Origin: Pseudozyma flocculosa PF-1
Lineage: Eukaryota; Basidiomycota; Ustilaginomycetes; Ustilaginales; Ustilaginaceae
Reading direction: 5' to 3'
DNA: 64,000 nucleotides
NCBI RefSeq assembly: GCF_000417875.1
Contig: NW_006920879.1
Location: 250,130-314,129, forward strand
Made by a program: the position numbers and the translations under genes. The notes under the pieces were generated by a model. It was not told where the DNA came from. It was given only the letters and a program-made list of their open reading frames with translations, and did not search any database. Position 1 is the stretch's first letter; every line of letters begins with the position of its first letter. Shown piece by piece: positions 33,695 through 43,678 of this stretch.

Positions 33695-34740
33695 TCAACC
33701 ATGTCCATGCTCGCACTCCCCATCGACACTCTCAGCCTCAAGGCTGCACGCCGTCCACCGTCTCTTTACACCGTCTAGCCCCCATTCCTAGTCTCCATGT
33801 ACTTTAACCCCAAACAACCGCACCGGCCAAAGACGCACCCCCGCGGCGCTGAAAAAGCCCAGCCACTGGAAATGGCCGAGCACGGCATGGCCCCCCCGGA
33901 TCTTGCTGACGGCAGAGGCGGGAATGCGCAAGTGGCCGCTCTCGTGCTCTGGCTTCAACAAACAAGGTGTGAGGCAAAGCGTTGACGAAACTCACGCTTT
34001 GCCCGGGCGTGGCAGTCTTAGGATGCAGTGTGTGTGTTTGTGTGTGTGTGTGTGTGAAGGTAGGTGTGTGAGCTGTTGACGCAGCAGCCAGCAAGGTAGT
34101 GTGAGTCGGGGCGTCGATGCGTCATCCCGGCCCACTGTAGGCTGTCATCGTCAGGCGTGCCCCTTTTGAACCTCGGGAGTGTGGGGGGGTCGGACCGACG
34201 CTTTCGCCGTCCGAGGGGACACGCACGGGTGGACCCGTCGATCCCATCCGGTCCGACGACTTGCCGAGAACAGGAGAGAGAGAGAGAGAGGAAGGCGTGC
34301 GAGAGAATGACAAGAGTGCACCGCGTCCTCCCTCCCATACCCGATTATCGACCGACTGGAGGGCAACGATGGCCACTTTGGTTCCATCACCTGTGGTAGA
34401 GAGTGCATCGATACGCTCCGTCTCGGGTCAGTGGGGGGAGGGGCCGGGGCCGGGCGAGACCAGCCTTCTTTGACGCCCCGGTATCTTCGTCTTCGTCTGC
34501 GCCTCACCGGCGACGAATCGCGACGTCGAGGTGAGCCGACGTTGAGGGCACCAGACGGAACGCCCTTCTCGTCTCCTCCTTCCTCTCTGCCATCACCCTC
34601 CCTACCTCCTCAGACGACCCCGGTCTCTTCTACTCGAACACAGTCACTACCCTCGCTTCGTCCCCTCATCTCCAGCCGTTCCTTCACCACCACCCTCCTT
34701 CCCTAGACACGTCGCTCGTTCCACCACAGCAAAGGCAAGG
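33695..34740. other. Intergenic region downstream of MEX67
   Basis: No gene was recognised. It contains a GT-rich microsatellite (about 34027-34070) and a short GA run (about 34272-34291). Confidence 0.5.
34027..34070. repeat. GT dinucleotide-rich microsatellite
   Basis: Imperfect (GT)n with one TTT interruption, in intergenic DNA. Confidence 0.85.
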
Positions 34741-35592
34741 ATGCGGTTCCTCGCAATGCTACCTCTCCTCCTTGTCCTGCTCTGCAGCGAAAGCGCAAGT
34801 CAACCCGTCCACCGGGCCCGCACGCATCGACAGGCGAAACGCGTCCAGCCCACCCCGCCCAACTCGATCGAGGTGGCCGGTCTGATTGCCACCGTACTCG
34901 GTATACCCGGTACGTTGGACCCCCCCCCCCCCCCCCCCTACCCCCACCCTCACCCTCGTTTGCGCGTGAAGTCGTGTACGAACGTCATCCTCACCCCGTA
35001 CTTCCCTTCTTCCTGTCCACACCGATGACGACGACGACGACCGACAGGGGCCATTTTCGGACCGTCGTTGATCTACAACTACATGAACGCACGCGGCCAC
35101 AACGAGGCGCTCATCCAGGCCGCCTACTACCGACAACAGCGCCAGCTGCTCAACGACCACGAGAAGCTGCTGCGCGATAAGCAACTCGCCAAACTCGATC
35201 CGCCACCCGCCTCTGCTCCTTTGTTGCCTTCGTCGCCGTCGTCGTCGTCGTCGTCTTTGCCGTCCTCGTCTTCGCTGTCTTGGTCCTCGTCGTCTGGTTT
35301 GACATCGATGCCGACCGACACTCAGGCGACGTCCGTTTCGACGAGCGGCAGCTCGCCTGGTGTCGTTCCTGGTGCTGCGACGGGTGGTGCGGCGAGCACG
35401 TTCAACCAGGCTGCGGCTGGGACGGGGACGGGGACGGGGTCAGGGGCAGGGGCCGGCGTGGCTGGCGGCGCCGCGCAGGTGGGTGGCGTCGTCGCTGACG
35501 CGGGTGCGGGCGGCGCTGGCGCTGCTGCAAACGCGCCGTCCTCCGGTCAAGGCGCCGGGAATGCCGTCGCACCAGCAGCTGTCTCTACGTAG
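34741..35592 (+). CDS. Unknown small secreted or membrane-anchored protein
   Basis: Two exons (34741-34909, 35048-35592) give 237 residues. The intron has a GTACGT donor and CAG acceptor, and contains a 19-nt C-run. The join reads LGIPG-AIFGPSL. Visible are a signal peptide (about 1-20), a Lys-Arg site at 33-34 that could be cut by Kex2, a hydrophobic segment (about 44-66, VAGLIATVLGIPGAIFGPSL), an amphipathic charged stretch (AYYRQQRQLLNDHEKLLRDKQ), and a Ser- then Gly/Ala-rich tail of about 120 residues. The core between 42 and 115 looks structured; the tail looks disordered. It is convergent with the phosphatase gene, 145 bp apart. Not recognised. It could be a single-pass membrane protein of the secretory pathway. 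Confidence 0.7.
34920..34938 (+). repeat. Poly-C run inside intron
   Basis: About 19 consecutive C shortly after the splice donor of the unknown secreted-protein gene. Its length in the assembly may be inexact. Confidence 0.85.
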
Positions 35593-35737
35593 CATGACGA
35601 GTTGGCTCACCAGGCCCGACATCTAGACCCGCCTTGCAAGCAAAGCAGAGGAGAGACGCAGGCCCACACTCTTTCACCCATATTTCGACACCTGTATACA
35701 TACTCCGTGGCCCCTTCCTCGGCGAGACGACGCAGGA

Positions 35738-36975
35738 TCAGACCAACCCACTCTCCTTGACCACATCCTCGTCGTCGTCGACGTCGCCCCGCTGCTTGGC
35801 CCTGACGAGCTTCTTGGCCCTCCACTCCCTCACGCCCCTCTCGAACGTTGCCAGATCCAGACCTTGGTGGCCGACCTCGACGAAATGCACGCCCAGCTTG
35901 GTCCCAACCTCGGCTGGTGGCGGGGTGTGTTCGGCAGAACAACGATCCGGTCAGTTTGGATCCGCTGGGGCACGCATGGGATTCACAGCGTGCGAGAGGG
36001 GAGGAGAGCACTGCTCACCGTTGCGAGATTCGTCGTCAAAGAAGAGGTGATCTTCATAGTCGATGCCCGACTCCTTGTGCAGTTCGCGGAAGTGAGCGAT
36101 CTTGGAGCCCGGGTAGATTTCGAGGTGGTCGAATAGCGCTGTCGATCGTCCGTCGAGAGGCACAGAATCAGGGGGCGTCAGCATCCTCGCTGGTTCCTCC
36201 TGGCACTTCAATGAGGGGCAAGGGGAGGTCTGGAACCCACAGATGGCCTTGATGAGCCTGCGCGGTGTCACAGAGGCCGACGCCTTCCTCGCCTTTCGGC
36301 CCGTCTCCTGCTCCGTCTCGTCCTCCGAGTCGGCCGGGGTGGGTACGAACTCGGCATCGTCGACGAGAAAGAGCCCGTTGAGCGCCTGCCGTGCCGCCGG
36401 CGGGGCGCACGTGCGGGATGCAGCCGCGATCTCGACGCCGTGTCGTTTGAGGTACAGCAGGATGTGACTGTACATCAGAGGGGCCGTACGACGGGTCGGG
36501 ATTCAAGGTGGTGCTCAGTCGATTGTACGTCTTGCGGGCCTCGTCGGCGAGATGGAGCGGGCATGTACGTACGGAACGTGCGGAAAGAACGAGAGCGGCT
36601 GCCCGTGTCGATCGACGACTCTATTGATGGCGTTTCCCTTGCGCTTGAGCGGCGGGTCGACGTGGGTATCCACCCAGAGCTGCCTCAATCACCATCCCAA
36701 CCGCACCACGCCGGTCCAATCGGCTCGTCAGCACCACTGAGACGGGTCCGCTTGTGCGAACGGGCGCACCGTCGTCGACTCACGGGCCATAGCGTGTAGT
36801 CGAGATCGAAGACGACGAGCTTGGGCAGCGGCGAACCGATGCGTTCCAGCGACTCGACCACGCCAGGCACCCAGCCGTCGAAGCCGTAGTTTGACGCCAC
36901 CTCGTCGTCGTTGGCGGCTGCTGCGCCTGCCGAAGAGGCGTTGGACGAGTTCTTTTGGTGCCGTCTTTTGACCAT
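35738..36975 (-). CDS. MDP-1-type magnesium-dependent HAD phosphatase
   Basis: Five exons (36975-36784, 36679-36573, 36467-36241, 36138-36019, 35913-35738) give 273 residues. The family dephosphorylates phosphotyrosine and sugar or protein-glycation substrates in the cytosol. Motif I is VVFDLDYTLWP with Asp57 and Asp59. It is followed across introns by WVDTHVDPP, FFPHVPHILLYLKRHGV, AAASRT (motif II), EIYPGSKIAHF (motif III lysine) and FFDDESRN (motif IV). Every junction restores this family order. The third intron (36240-36139) is 102 bp, a multiple of three with no stop, so the sequence can also be read through. It was removed because it has a T/GTGGGT donor, a CTGAC-like branch and a CAG end, and because the family has no insertion there. 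The enzyme has a short Lys-rich C-terminal tail. It is divergent from the six-cysteine gene. Confidence 0.88.
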
Positions 36976-37593
36976 GCCGATGTGCTGTCTATCTCGAGAT
37001 CGCAAGCGGGTTGCAAGTCTATCGTGGATGTCTGTGTGCGGAAGCGGGTCGTGGTGGTCGAGGGACGAGGGACGAGGGCCAAGTGCTTGATTCCGCCTCG
37101 GCATTGGCTTCGAAGACGAGCGCCGCTCAGCTGCTGCACATCCATGTGCGTCTGACGTCTTCGGACCCTTTCGCCGCGTGGCTGCGGATCTTCTCTGTCG
37201 CCCGACCATCCTCGACCCGACGCGTTTCCACCATCGTCGCGGCGCTCTCGACGTCGGACGCTCTTGCGCAACGATGTGAGATCCAGTCGGAAGGCGCTCC
37301 GGATCGCAACGAGCTAGTCTGCTCGCCCGGCCTGGTCGGCGTCGATGCGGGCGCAACGGGACCGCTTCCCGGTCAATAGGCTGTTGTGCACGACGACGTG
37401 GTCATTCTCACCCCACCCCTCCAGCCTTCTCTCGGCATCGTCAAAGCAACCATGGTCACGCTTCATCGACCCGACCCACATCTGTTCTTGGAGAACTGCT
37501 CGGAACCACCCACCACGAAGCGCTGCAATCAGCGGGGTAGGATGGCCGCGCTGGTAGGCTGTGCGCCGCTGACCGCATCGACCGTAAAGGGGA

Positions 37594-37598
37594 TATAA
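37594..37598 (+). promoter_or_regulatory. TATA box of intact six-cysteine gene
   Basis: TATAA within ATATAAGG, 285 bp upstream of the start codon. A poly-C run begins about 20 bp downstream. The long leader may be shortened by a 5'-UTR intron starting at 37731. Confidence 0.6.
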
Positions 37599-37619
37599 GG
37601 GGCTCGTTCGTCGTCGTAT

Positions 37620-37637
37620 CCCCCCCCCCCCCCCCCC
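37620..37637. repeat. Poly-C run near the transcription start of the six-cysteine gene
   Basis: About 18 consecutive C between TATA box and start codon. Confidence 0.85.
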
Positions 37638-37878
37638 TTCCTTGTGTCTACAACCCAATCCATCCTACCAAGACCCTGCCGTACGTCCGACCCGACCAAG
37701 CTAGCTACCCACCGTCATCAATTTCGAGGTGAGTAAACGAGAAGATCCACTGCGCCACCAATCCTCCATCCTCGTTGCAGGCTCTCGAAGCGAAGACCCC
37801 CAATCTCACCCTAGACCTCAGCCCTACCTTGCACCCCCACCCATCCCTCTGTCGACGCCCGAATCGAGCAACAGGAGA

Positions 37879-38193
37879 ATGTACATCTCCCTCAAGTCCA
37901 GCCTCGTTCTCCTGGCCACCGCCGTCCTGGTGACGCTCCCCAACCAGGCCAGGGCAGGCGATCCGACCCTCTACCGCTACATTTCACGCAAGCAGAACAT
38001 CTTTGGAGATTGCGTCGTCTTCCACCCGTTCAACGTGCCCAACCCGCTCTTCAACTGTCGCCCCGAGTCCTCCCTTCAGGGCGTCACCATCCACTCCGGA
38101 GAGCTGGCCTGCGACGACACCACGACCACGTTTCAGGATTTCTGCAAAGGCTGCAAGGCCGCCGGCAGCGTTTGCACCCAGCAGGTCACCTAG
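37879..38193 (+). CDS. Small six-cysteine secreted protein (intact copy)
   Basis: 104 residues, single coding exon. A signal peptide (about 1-26, cut after ARA) is followed by a mature chain of about 78 residues with six cysteines at 45, 60, 78, 89, 92 and 99, consistent with three disulfides. The ending Asp-Phe-Cys-x2-Cys-x6-Cys matches the out-of-frame end of the broken gene at 17406. The first half also aligns loosely (Tyr-x-Ser upstream, then Cys-x14/15-Cys). This makes the two a family. The frame is open upstream to 37729, but the signal peptide starts at 37879. A small secreted cysteine-rich protein of this kind could be an effector, antimicrobial or cell-surface protein. I do not recognise a named family, and no function can be assigned from sequence. 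Confidence 0.85.
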   Translation: MYISLKSSLVLLATAVLVTLPNQARAGDPTLYRYISRKQNIFGDCVVFHPFNVPNPLFNCRPESSLQGVTIHSGELACDDTTTTFQDFCKGCKAAGSVCTQQVT

Positions 38194-38440
38194 GCTCGTA
38201 TCAGCACGGGGGCCTTCGGCATGCCCTTGTGTAAGGGTGGTGCAAGCATCGTGCGGCCCACGTCGGCCCTCGAGCCAGCTTTTCCAAACGGTTTGCAACT
38301 GATTGGAGCGGCCTTCAGCTCCGATACAGCCGTGATGTGATGTAGCAGCAACGGTGACCGCCGCATATCTCTGCAATTGACTTTTCTTTTTCGCAGCCTT
38401 TTCAAGCCTCTTCGTCGTCGTCGTCTTCGTCGCTTTCTTC

Positions 38441-40211
38441 CTATTCTTCCTCGTCATCGTCATCGTCATCGTCATCGCCATCGCCATCGTCCTTGTCCTC
38501 CTCGCGTGCCTCTCCGTCAGCGGCCTCGACGGCGCGCTCCGCCTTGCGCACCCGGGTACGGCACCGCAGGCACTCCCACCCGCCGGCGTCCTCCAGCTCG
38601 TCCTCCATGTCCTCGTCGAGCAGCTTGCTCGTAATGCAGTAGTAGCAGTACGTGTGCCCGCACGGCTCGACCCGGTACGCCGTGTGGATCAGCGCATCGG
38701 CGTACGCCAGCCCGTCGGGCGACACGCCCAGGCTGCTCGAAGAGGCCAGCGACCGCGCCGGCGTGCTGCTCCCCGCTCCGCTAGCCGCAGGACGGTTGGG
38801 CGCCAGCAGCCCCGAAGAGGGGTCCAGCGGATCGCTCGTCGGGATGCCCATGCTGAGCCCGCCGGAGCCGATCTGCTTCGGATCCAGCGTGACGCCTGCT
38901 GCCTTTTCCATGCGCTCGAAGCAGATGGCGCAGCACGGCTCTGGCAGCGCCCAGTACCGCCCGCGACTCGGCCCGTCCTCGTCGGCCTGCTTGCCCTTTT
39001 CCTTCGCGCCGGCCAGCCCGCCTCGCAGCCCTGGCAGCGAAATCGCCTTTTTGTCGAATCGTGCTCGCCCCGCGGCGTCCCGCGACAGGCCCACGCGCGA
39101 CGAGATGGCCATAGGCAGGATGCCGAGCAGCAGCGAAAGCAGCCGCGGGTGGGTCGGCAGCCGCATCAGGCGTCTGAACAGCCGTCTTGGCCGCACGAGG
39201 GGCAGCAGGAAGAGCAGAAACTCCTGCAGCGTCGGGTCGGGCGGGAGGAGACAAGGACAAGCAGGCTAGCGTCAGCTTCCGTTGTCCTGGAAGCATTTCG
39301 ATGGCCCCTGAAGAACGCCATCGACTCACAGTGAAGGCGTGCCACACGAGCTGGCGATTGAGAAACTCGAACGAGACGTTGCGGTTCATGGTGCGCTGAG
39401 CATAGGTGAGGCGCATGCCGAGGAGGCGGTCGGCGACGGAGCGGTACTTGCCGTTGTTGAGGAAGACGGCAAAGTTTGCGAGGACGGCGGCGGCCCAGAT
39501 GCGCTGTGCGTAGTCGGTGAGAGACCAGAGCCTCCTGCGAATGTCGTTGGAGGGCATGTCGGAGAAGCTGAGGGACGTCATGCGGTCCTGGAGCTTGGTG
39601 CCAAGGTAGGGAAAGAGGATGGTGAGGAGCGGGTAGAGGGAGAGCTGAAGCCTGCTGAGGGGCTGATCACGCGCCGTCGACTGCAGGCCGCCCTTGTGCG
39701 CCCACTCGTTGCGGAACTTGAGGTTCTGGAGCATGGATCCGTAACTGGCGCCACGGTCCCAGATGCTGAACTTGAAGAGGATGAGCTTGAGGAAGAGGAG
39801 GAGCTCCGGCTCGAGGTCTGCGGGCAGGGTCGAGCGTATGAGGCCGAGCGCCTTTTTGAGGGGGTCGAGGAGCAGCTCGGAGAGTTCGCGGTCGAGGAGC
39901 TCTGCATCGAGCTGATTGACGCGCTGGATGCGGAGGATGGGGGTGGGGAAGCGGTGGAGCGACTTGCGTATGTTTTCAATCGAGGTCGAGGCGGCATGGG
40001 CTGCATCGTGGTAGAAAGGCTGGCGCTGCGTGGGTGGAGATGGTGATGGCGCTGCCCCGTCTGCGTCGAGGCTGCCAGTTTGTGAGGTGCTCGGTGGTTG
40101 TGCGAGGTCGGTGGTGGATGAAGGTGGTGCGGGCCGCGCTGTGTCGATGCTTGGGTCGGCTGGCAGGGTGGATGGCCCCGCGGCGGGTGATGAGCCTCTG
40201 TCGTCGGTCAT
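38441..40211 (-). CDS. PEX2: Peroxin-2, RING-finger ubiquitin ligase of the peroxisome
   Basis: Two exons (40211-39330, 39223-38441) give 554 residues. The intron of 106 bp has a GTGAGT donor and CAG acceptor, phase 0. Pex2 forms with Pex10 and Pex12 the membrane ligase complex that ubiquitinates Pex5 for recycling. The family core begins with RIQRVNQLDAELLDREL and continues with SIWDRGASYGSMLQNLKFRNE and hydrophobic segments. The C-terminal RING has Cys392 and Cys395, Cys482, His484, Cys487, Cys490, Cys512 and Cys515. The 86-residue Ser/Pro/Gly-rich insertion between Cys395 and Cys482 is much longer than in a usual RING loop. The first 75 residues and the last 45 (acidic, Asp/Glu run) are low-complexity. 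Divergent from the PEBP-like gene. Confidence 0.9.
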
Positions 40212-40989
40212 GCTGATGGTGTGGCAGGTGACTCGAGAAGCCGACCGAGACGGATTGATGGTGGATGGCGGTGTACCTCTGCTCGATGAAGTCGAGGCCT
40301 GCGAAGGAAGGGTGGGTGGCCAGGGCAGGCCAGGCCAGGCTAGCCCGGGGGCGGGTCAACCGGGCCCTGCCACCGGCAACGGCTAACTCCACCTCGCCTG
40401 TGGCCTGCCCCGCATGCCTAGCCTCGCCTCGCCTTTCAACCGGCTGTCCAGCAAAGGCAGGCTGAGGGCTGACGACGGATCCGAAGCCGCCAGGCCTAGT
40501 CACTCGTCCGAGAAAAAGAAAAACCAAAGCGGCAAAGCCAGGCAAGCTAGGCCAACCAGGCCAGCCAGGGGGGCACCCGCGCGCCAAGCCTCGGTTTGCT
40601 GCTGGGTGCTCGCCCCATGCCTGCATCTGGCCTGCCTGCCTGCCTGCCCGACATGCCAAGCCCGACGGCTCTCCGCGCCGCCCCGCCGCTGCTCGTCGAA
40701 ACCTCAGCTGAGCCCTCGCCGGCGGAACGCGTCCCTCTGAGACCAACACCAGCGGTGGCGGCGTTCCCCTCGCAGTCCTCATCGGCGGATGTCGGTGCCC
40801 CGCCGAGGTCGCAGGCACACGCAACCACGAAAGGCAGAGAGGGGGCATCATATACGGCCTGCCATGACGACGACGACGACAAGCAAAGCAGCGGCCTCAA
40901 CCCACGGCGACCTCAAAGGAGTGGCAGCCTGGTGCTTCGATTGGGGGGAAAACGCCGAGCGGCGGCGACGCCCCCTGCATACAGAAAGG

Positions 40990-41013
40990 CAGGCAGGCAG
41001 GCAGGCAGGCAGG
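40990..41013. repeat. (CAGG)6 microsatellite
   Basis: Six perfect CAGG units within intergenic DNA. Confidence 0.93.
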
Positions 41014-41195
41014 GAAGGGGTTTCCATCAAGAGCCTGCCTGCCCGCCGTCGAGCTCGGCCCGGGCGCGTGCCTCTCCCTCTGCGGCGCCAAAGAAGCCAG
41101 CAGGCGGCCTGCCAGTCGAGCAAACCAGGAGGCAGACAGGCCACCGAGCCGCAGCGTCCGGACGCCGCCAAACGGGCGGGCACCAAGCCTCCGAC

Positions 41196-41203
41196 TATAC
41201 ATA
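41196..41203 (+). promoter_or_regulatory. Possible TATA element of the PEBP-like gene
   Basis: TATACATA lies 176 bp upstream of the start codon at 41372. It is imperfect, so tentative. Confidence 0.4.
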
Positions 41204-41371
41204 GATCGGACTCCCGCTGCCTCCTCCTCGTCCTCGTCCTCCTCATCTCCACCACCACCACCACCACCACCACCACCACCGCCAACTGCCTCTCCCCGCC
41301 TCTCCCCTCTGAACAACAACAGCCCTACACTCATTTCTCATCCACTCTTTCCCTTCACTAGCCTGCCCAAC

Positions 41372-42405
41372 ATGACCTTTGCCCGTGCCTCGCTCGCCCT
41401 CCTCGCCCTCGCCGGCCTGGCCCGCGCCCAGAGCGACGACGCCAGCTACGAGCAGGTGGCCACCATCCAGGAAAACTTCCCCGCCGCCCTCATCACCCCC
41501 ACCTACTTCCCCGACAGCTGGTTCGACATCCAGGGAGTCCTCAACGTCTCGTTCGGCGGCGTCAGCGTCGGCAACATCGGCGACCGCCTCAACCTCGACC
41601 AGGTCCAGACCAGCCCCACCTACCGCATCTCGACCGAGACCAAGCACGCCGACGACGCAGACACCTTTGACGGCGAGCGCCGCTTCACCGTCGCCTTCCT
41701 CGACACGTTTGTCGCCGGAAAGGACTTTGGCGGCAAGGTCAACATCCACGGCCTCGGCAACGACTACGCCGTCGGCGACAACGGCAGCCTCACCAACCGC
41801 TCCATCAACGCCGTCCCCTACGCCGCACCCAACCCGCCCGCCAACGACGGCCCGCACCGCTACGTCCAGCTCGTCATCCAGCAGTTCCCCAACTTTACCG
41901 CCCCCGAGCTCGGCTTCACCGGAGCCGTCGGCGTCAACCAGTCGTTTGTCGACTACTACAACAACGCAAAGGGCGGCCTCGGCAAGGTCGTCGCCGCAAA
42001 CTACATCCAGATCGAGGTCGGCCAGGCCGCAGCCCCCGCCACCACCGCCGCCCCGGCCCCGAGCGCCGTCTCGTCGCTGGCCGCCCAGAAGAGCGCTGCT
42101 GTGAGTCTCCCGCCCTCGAACGAGGTCGCCAGCCCCGCTCGACTGCGGCAGTCTGTCCGAGCTGCGCCACTGACCATTCCTCGTTCCTCTCCCTTGCCGC
42201 TTCTGCCTCGCCGCGACGCTCTTGGCTCTCTCGCTAGGCCTCGACGAGCGGCACCAGCAGCGGCTCGAGCGCCAAGCCGTCCAGCACTGGCGCCGGCTCT
42301 GGCTCTGGCTCCGGCACCAGCGGCGCCATGTCGGTCGGCGCTGCTCCTCTGGCCGCCATGGCCGGCATGGGAGCTGCTGCCATCCTCGGTGCCCTCCTCC
42401 TCTGA
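41372..42405 (+). CDS. Secreted, probably GPI-anchored PEBP-like protein
   Basis: Two exons (41372-42100, 42238-42405) give 298 residues. The intron has a GTGAGT donor and TAG acceptor, phase 0. A signal peptide (about 1-19, ending ARA) precedes a phosphatidylethanolamine-binding-protein-like domain (about 25-225). The domain shows the conserved DGPHRY motif at 159-164 preceded by PPAND, and the upstream FTVAFLDTF strand. Several NxS/T sites are present. The last exon encodes a Ser/Gly-rich spacer and a final hydrophobic stretch (AAPLAAMAGMGAAAILGALLL) typical of GPI attachment or membrane anchoring. Fungal surface proteins of this type have no settled function; ligand binding is possible. 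Without the second exon the protein would be untethered. Confidence 0.87.
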
Positions 42406-43678
42406 GCGGTCCTCGCGCTGTCACCGCATCGAGGCAGCCGTCGCCGTTCGTCCTCCGGCGCAGCTGCGATCGATACGCATCCTTTTGTTGGACAATGGCC
42501 TGTGTTGCCTTTCCCTTATCTCGCCGTCAGCCTCGACTCTGACCCCGTCCTAGTGTAGCTCTGCACTCAATCTCGATCTTCGCCTGTTCATACGCACGCC
42601 CGCACGCACCCATCCCCCCCGAGTCCGTCAGCCCGCCCCAGCCTCGAATTGTACCCCTAGTCATGCGCCCCCACTCGGCCTCTCGCTGCGCCGCGCGCCC
42701 ACAAGCAAGCACAAAAACATCCACCAGATTGCAGCGGCCGACTGAGTTGCTCGAGGAGTCGTCGGTGGGGCGAGATGTAGGAACCGGGGCGGGCGATGGC
42801 GAGGGAGGTAGAGGTGGCAGGCCGAGGAGAGGGCGAGGAGGCCACACCCACGGCCTTCGCGGTGCGCCCAGCGGCAGCGGCGAGTTTGCCAGCAAAAGCG
42901 AGGCTCGAGGGCGTTGCGGGACCCGCTCAGCTGGCCAGTCTGGCACCGCCGCCTGCCTGGCGGGGCTTCAAAATGCTGGATAGGTATCGGACCGAGTCAA
43001 CTTTCGAAACCTGAAAAGCTAGCGCACCGCGTCAGAAATCCACGGCCGGCCGAATTGCAAACGCTCTCTAGCTCGTGAGAATCTGGAAACTCGAAAAGCC
43101 ACCGAAACTTGCAAGAATCTAGACCCTTTGCCATCCGATGGCCATCGAGGAGGGCGCAGGGAAGGATCCGGGGACCCGGAGACGGATTTTCTCGAAGATT
43201 GCGACTTGGGAAAAGCTTGACAGGGAAGCGTGCGTTCTCCCGAACGAAAAGATGGCTTGACGTCGATTTCGAAAAGAGTGAGGAGATTTTGAAAAAGTTG
43301 CAAAGACAACAAACCCCCTAACTTGGTCGAGCGCTCCAGCGAGCAGACCAGCCAGCCAGCGAGCCAGGCAGCACGAGCCACCCAACCCCCACGGCCAGCG
43401 GAGGTGTCTGGCTGGGCTGGGCTGGGCGGTTCTTTTCTTCCTGTGCCCCCAGATGAGGGGCGCGGGGCATGGGACGGGCCAGAACGCAAGAAGAACCAGG
43501 ACGGGGACGAGGCCGGGCTCGCTCTTGGCTTTGCTTGCTTGGCCATCTTCCATCATCGCTCCCGCTTCCTGTCCACCACCTCATCTCGCACCCGCTTCCC
43601 ATCCCGAATCCTCGCAACTTCAAGCAGCCGCGTCGCAACGCAACGCAACGCAACGCACCTGCAGGGACAAACGAAGGG
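42406..43678. other. Intergenic region between PEBP-like gene and ERJ5
   Basis: No gene was recognised. The first part is GC-rich and low-complexity. About 42965-43320 is visibly more A/T-rich with repeated TTTCGAAA/GAAAA words; it is followed by CCAGCCAGC-type sequence and a CAACG repeat in the ERJ5 leader (about 43630-43655). Confidence 0.5.

Larger units (their letters stand above)
36976..37878. other. Divergent region between phosphatase and six-cysteine gene
   Basis: No gene was recognised. It holds a TATA box (37594), an 18-nt C-run (37620-37637) near the expected transcription start, and a possible 5'-UTR splice donor (GTGAGT at 37731). Confidence 0.55.
40212..41371. other. Divergent intergenic region between PEX2 and PEBP-like gene
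   Basis: No gene was recognised. It is rich in GGCCAGGC/CCTGCC-type words and contains (CAGG)6 at 40990-41013, a TATA-like element at 41196 and an ACC run (about 41250-41282) in the presumed leader. Confidence 0.55.
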
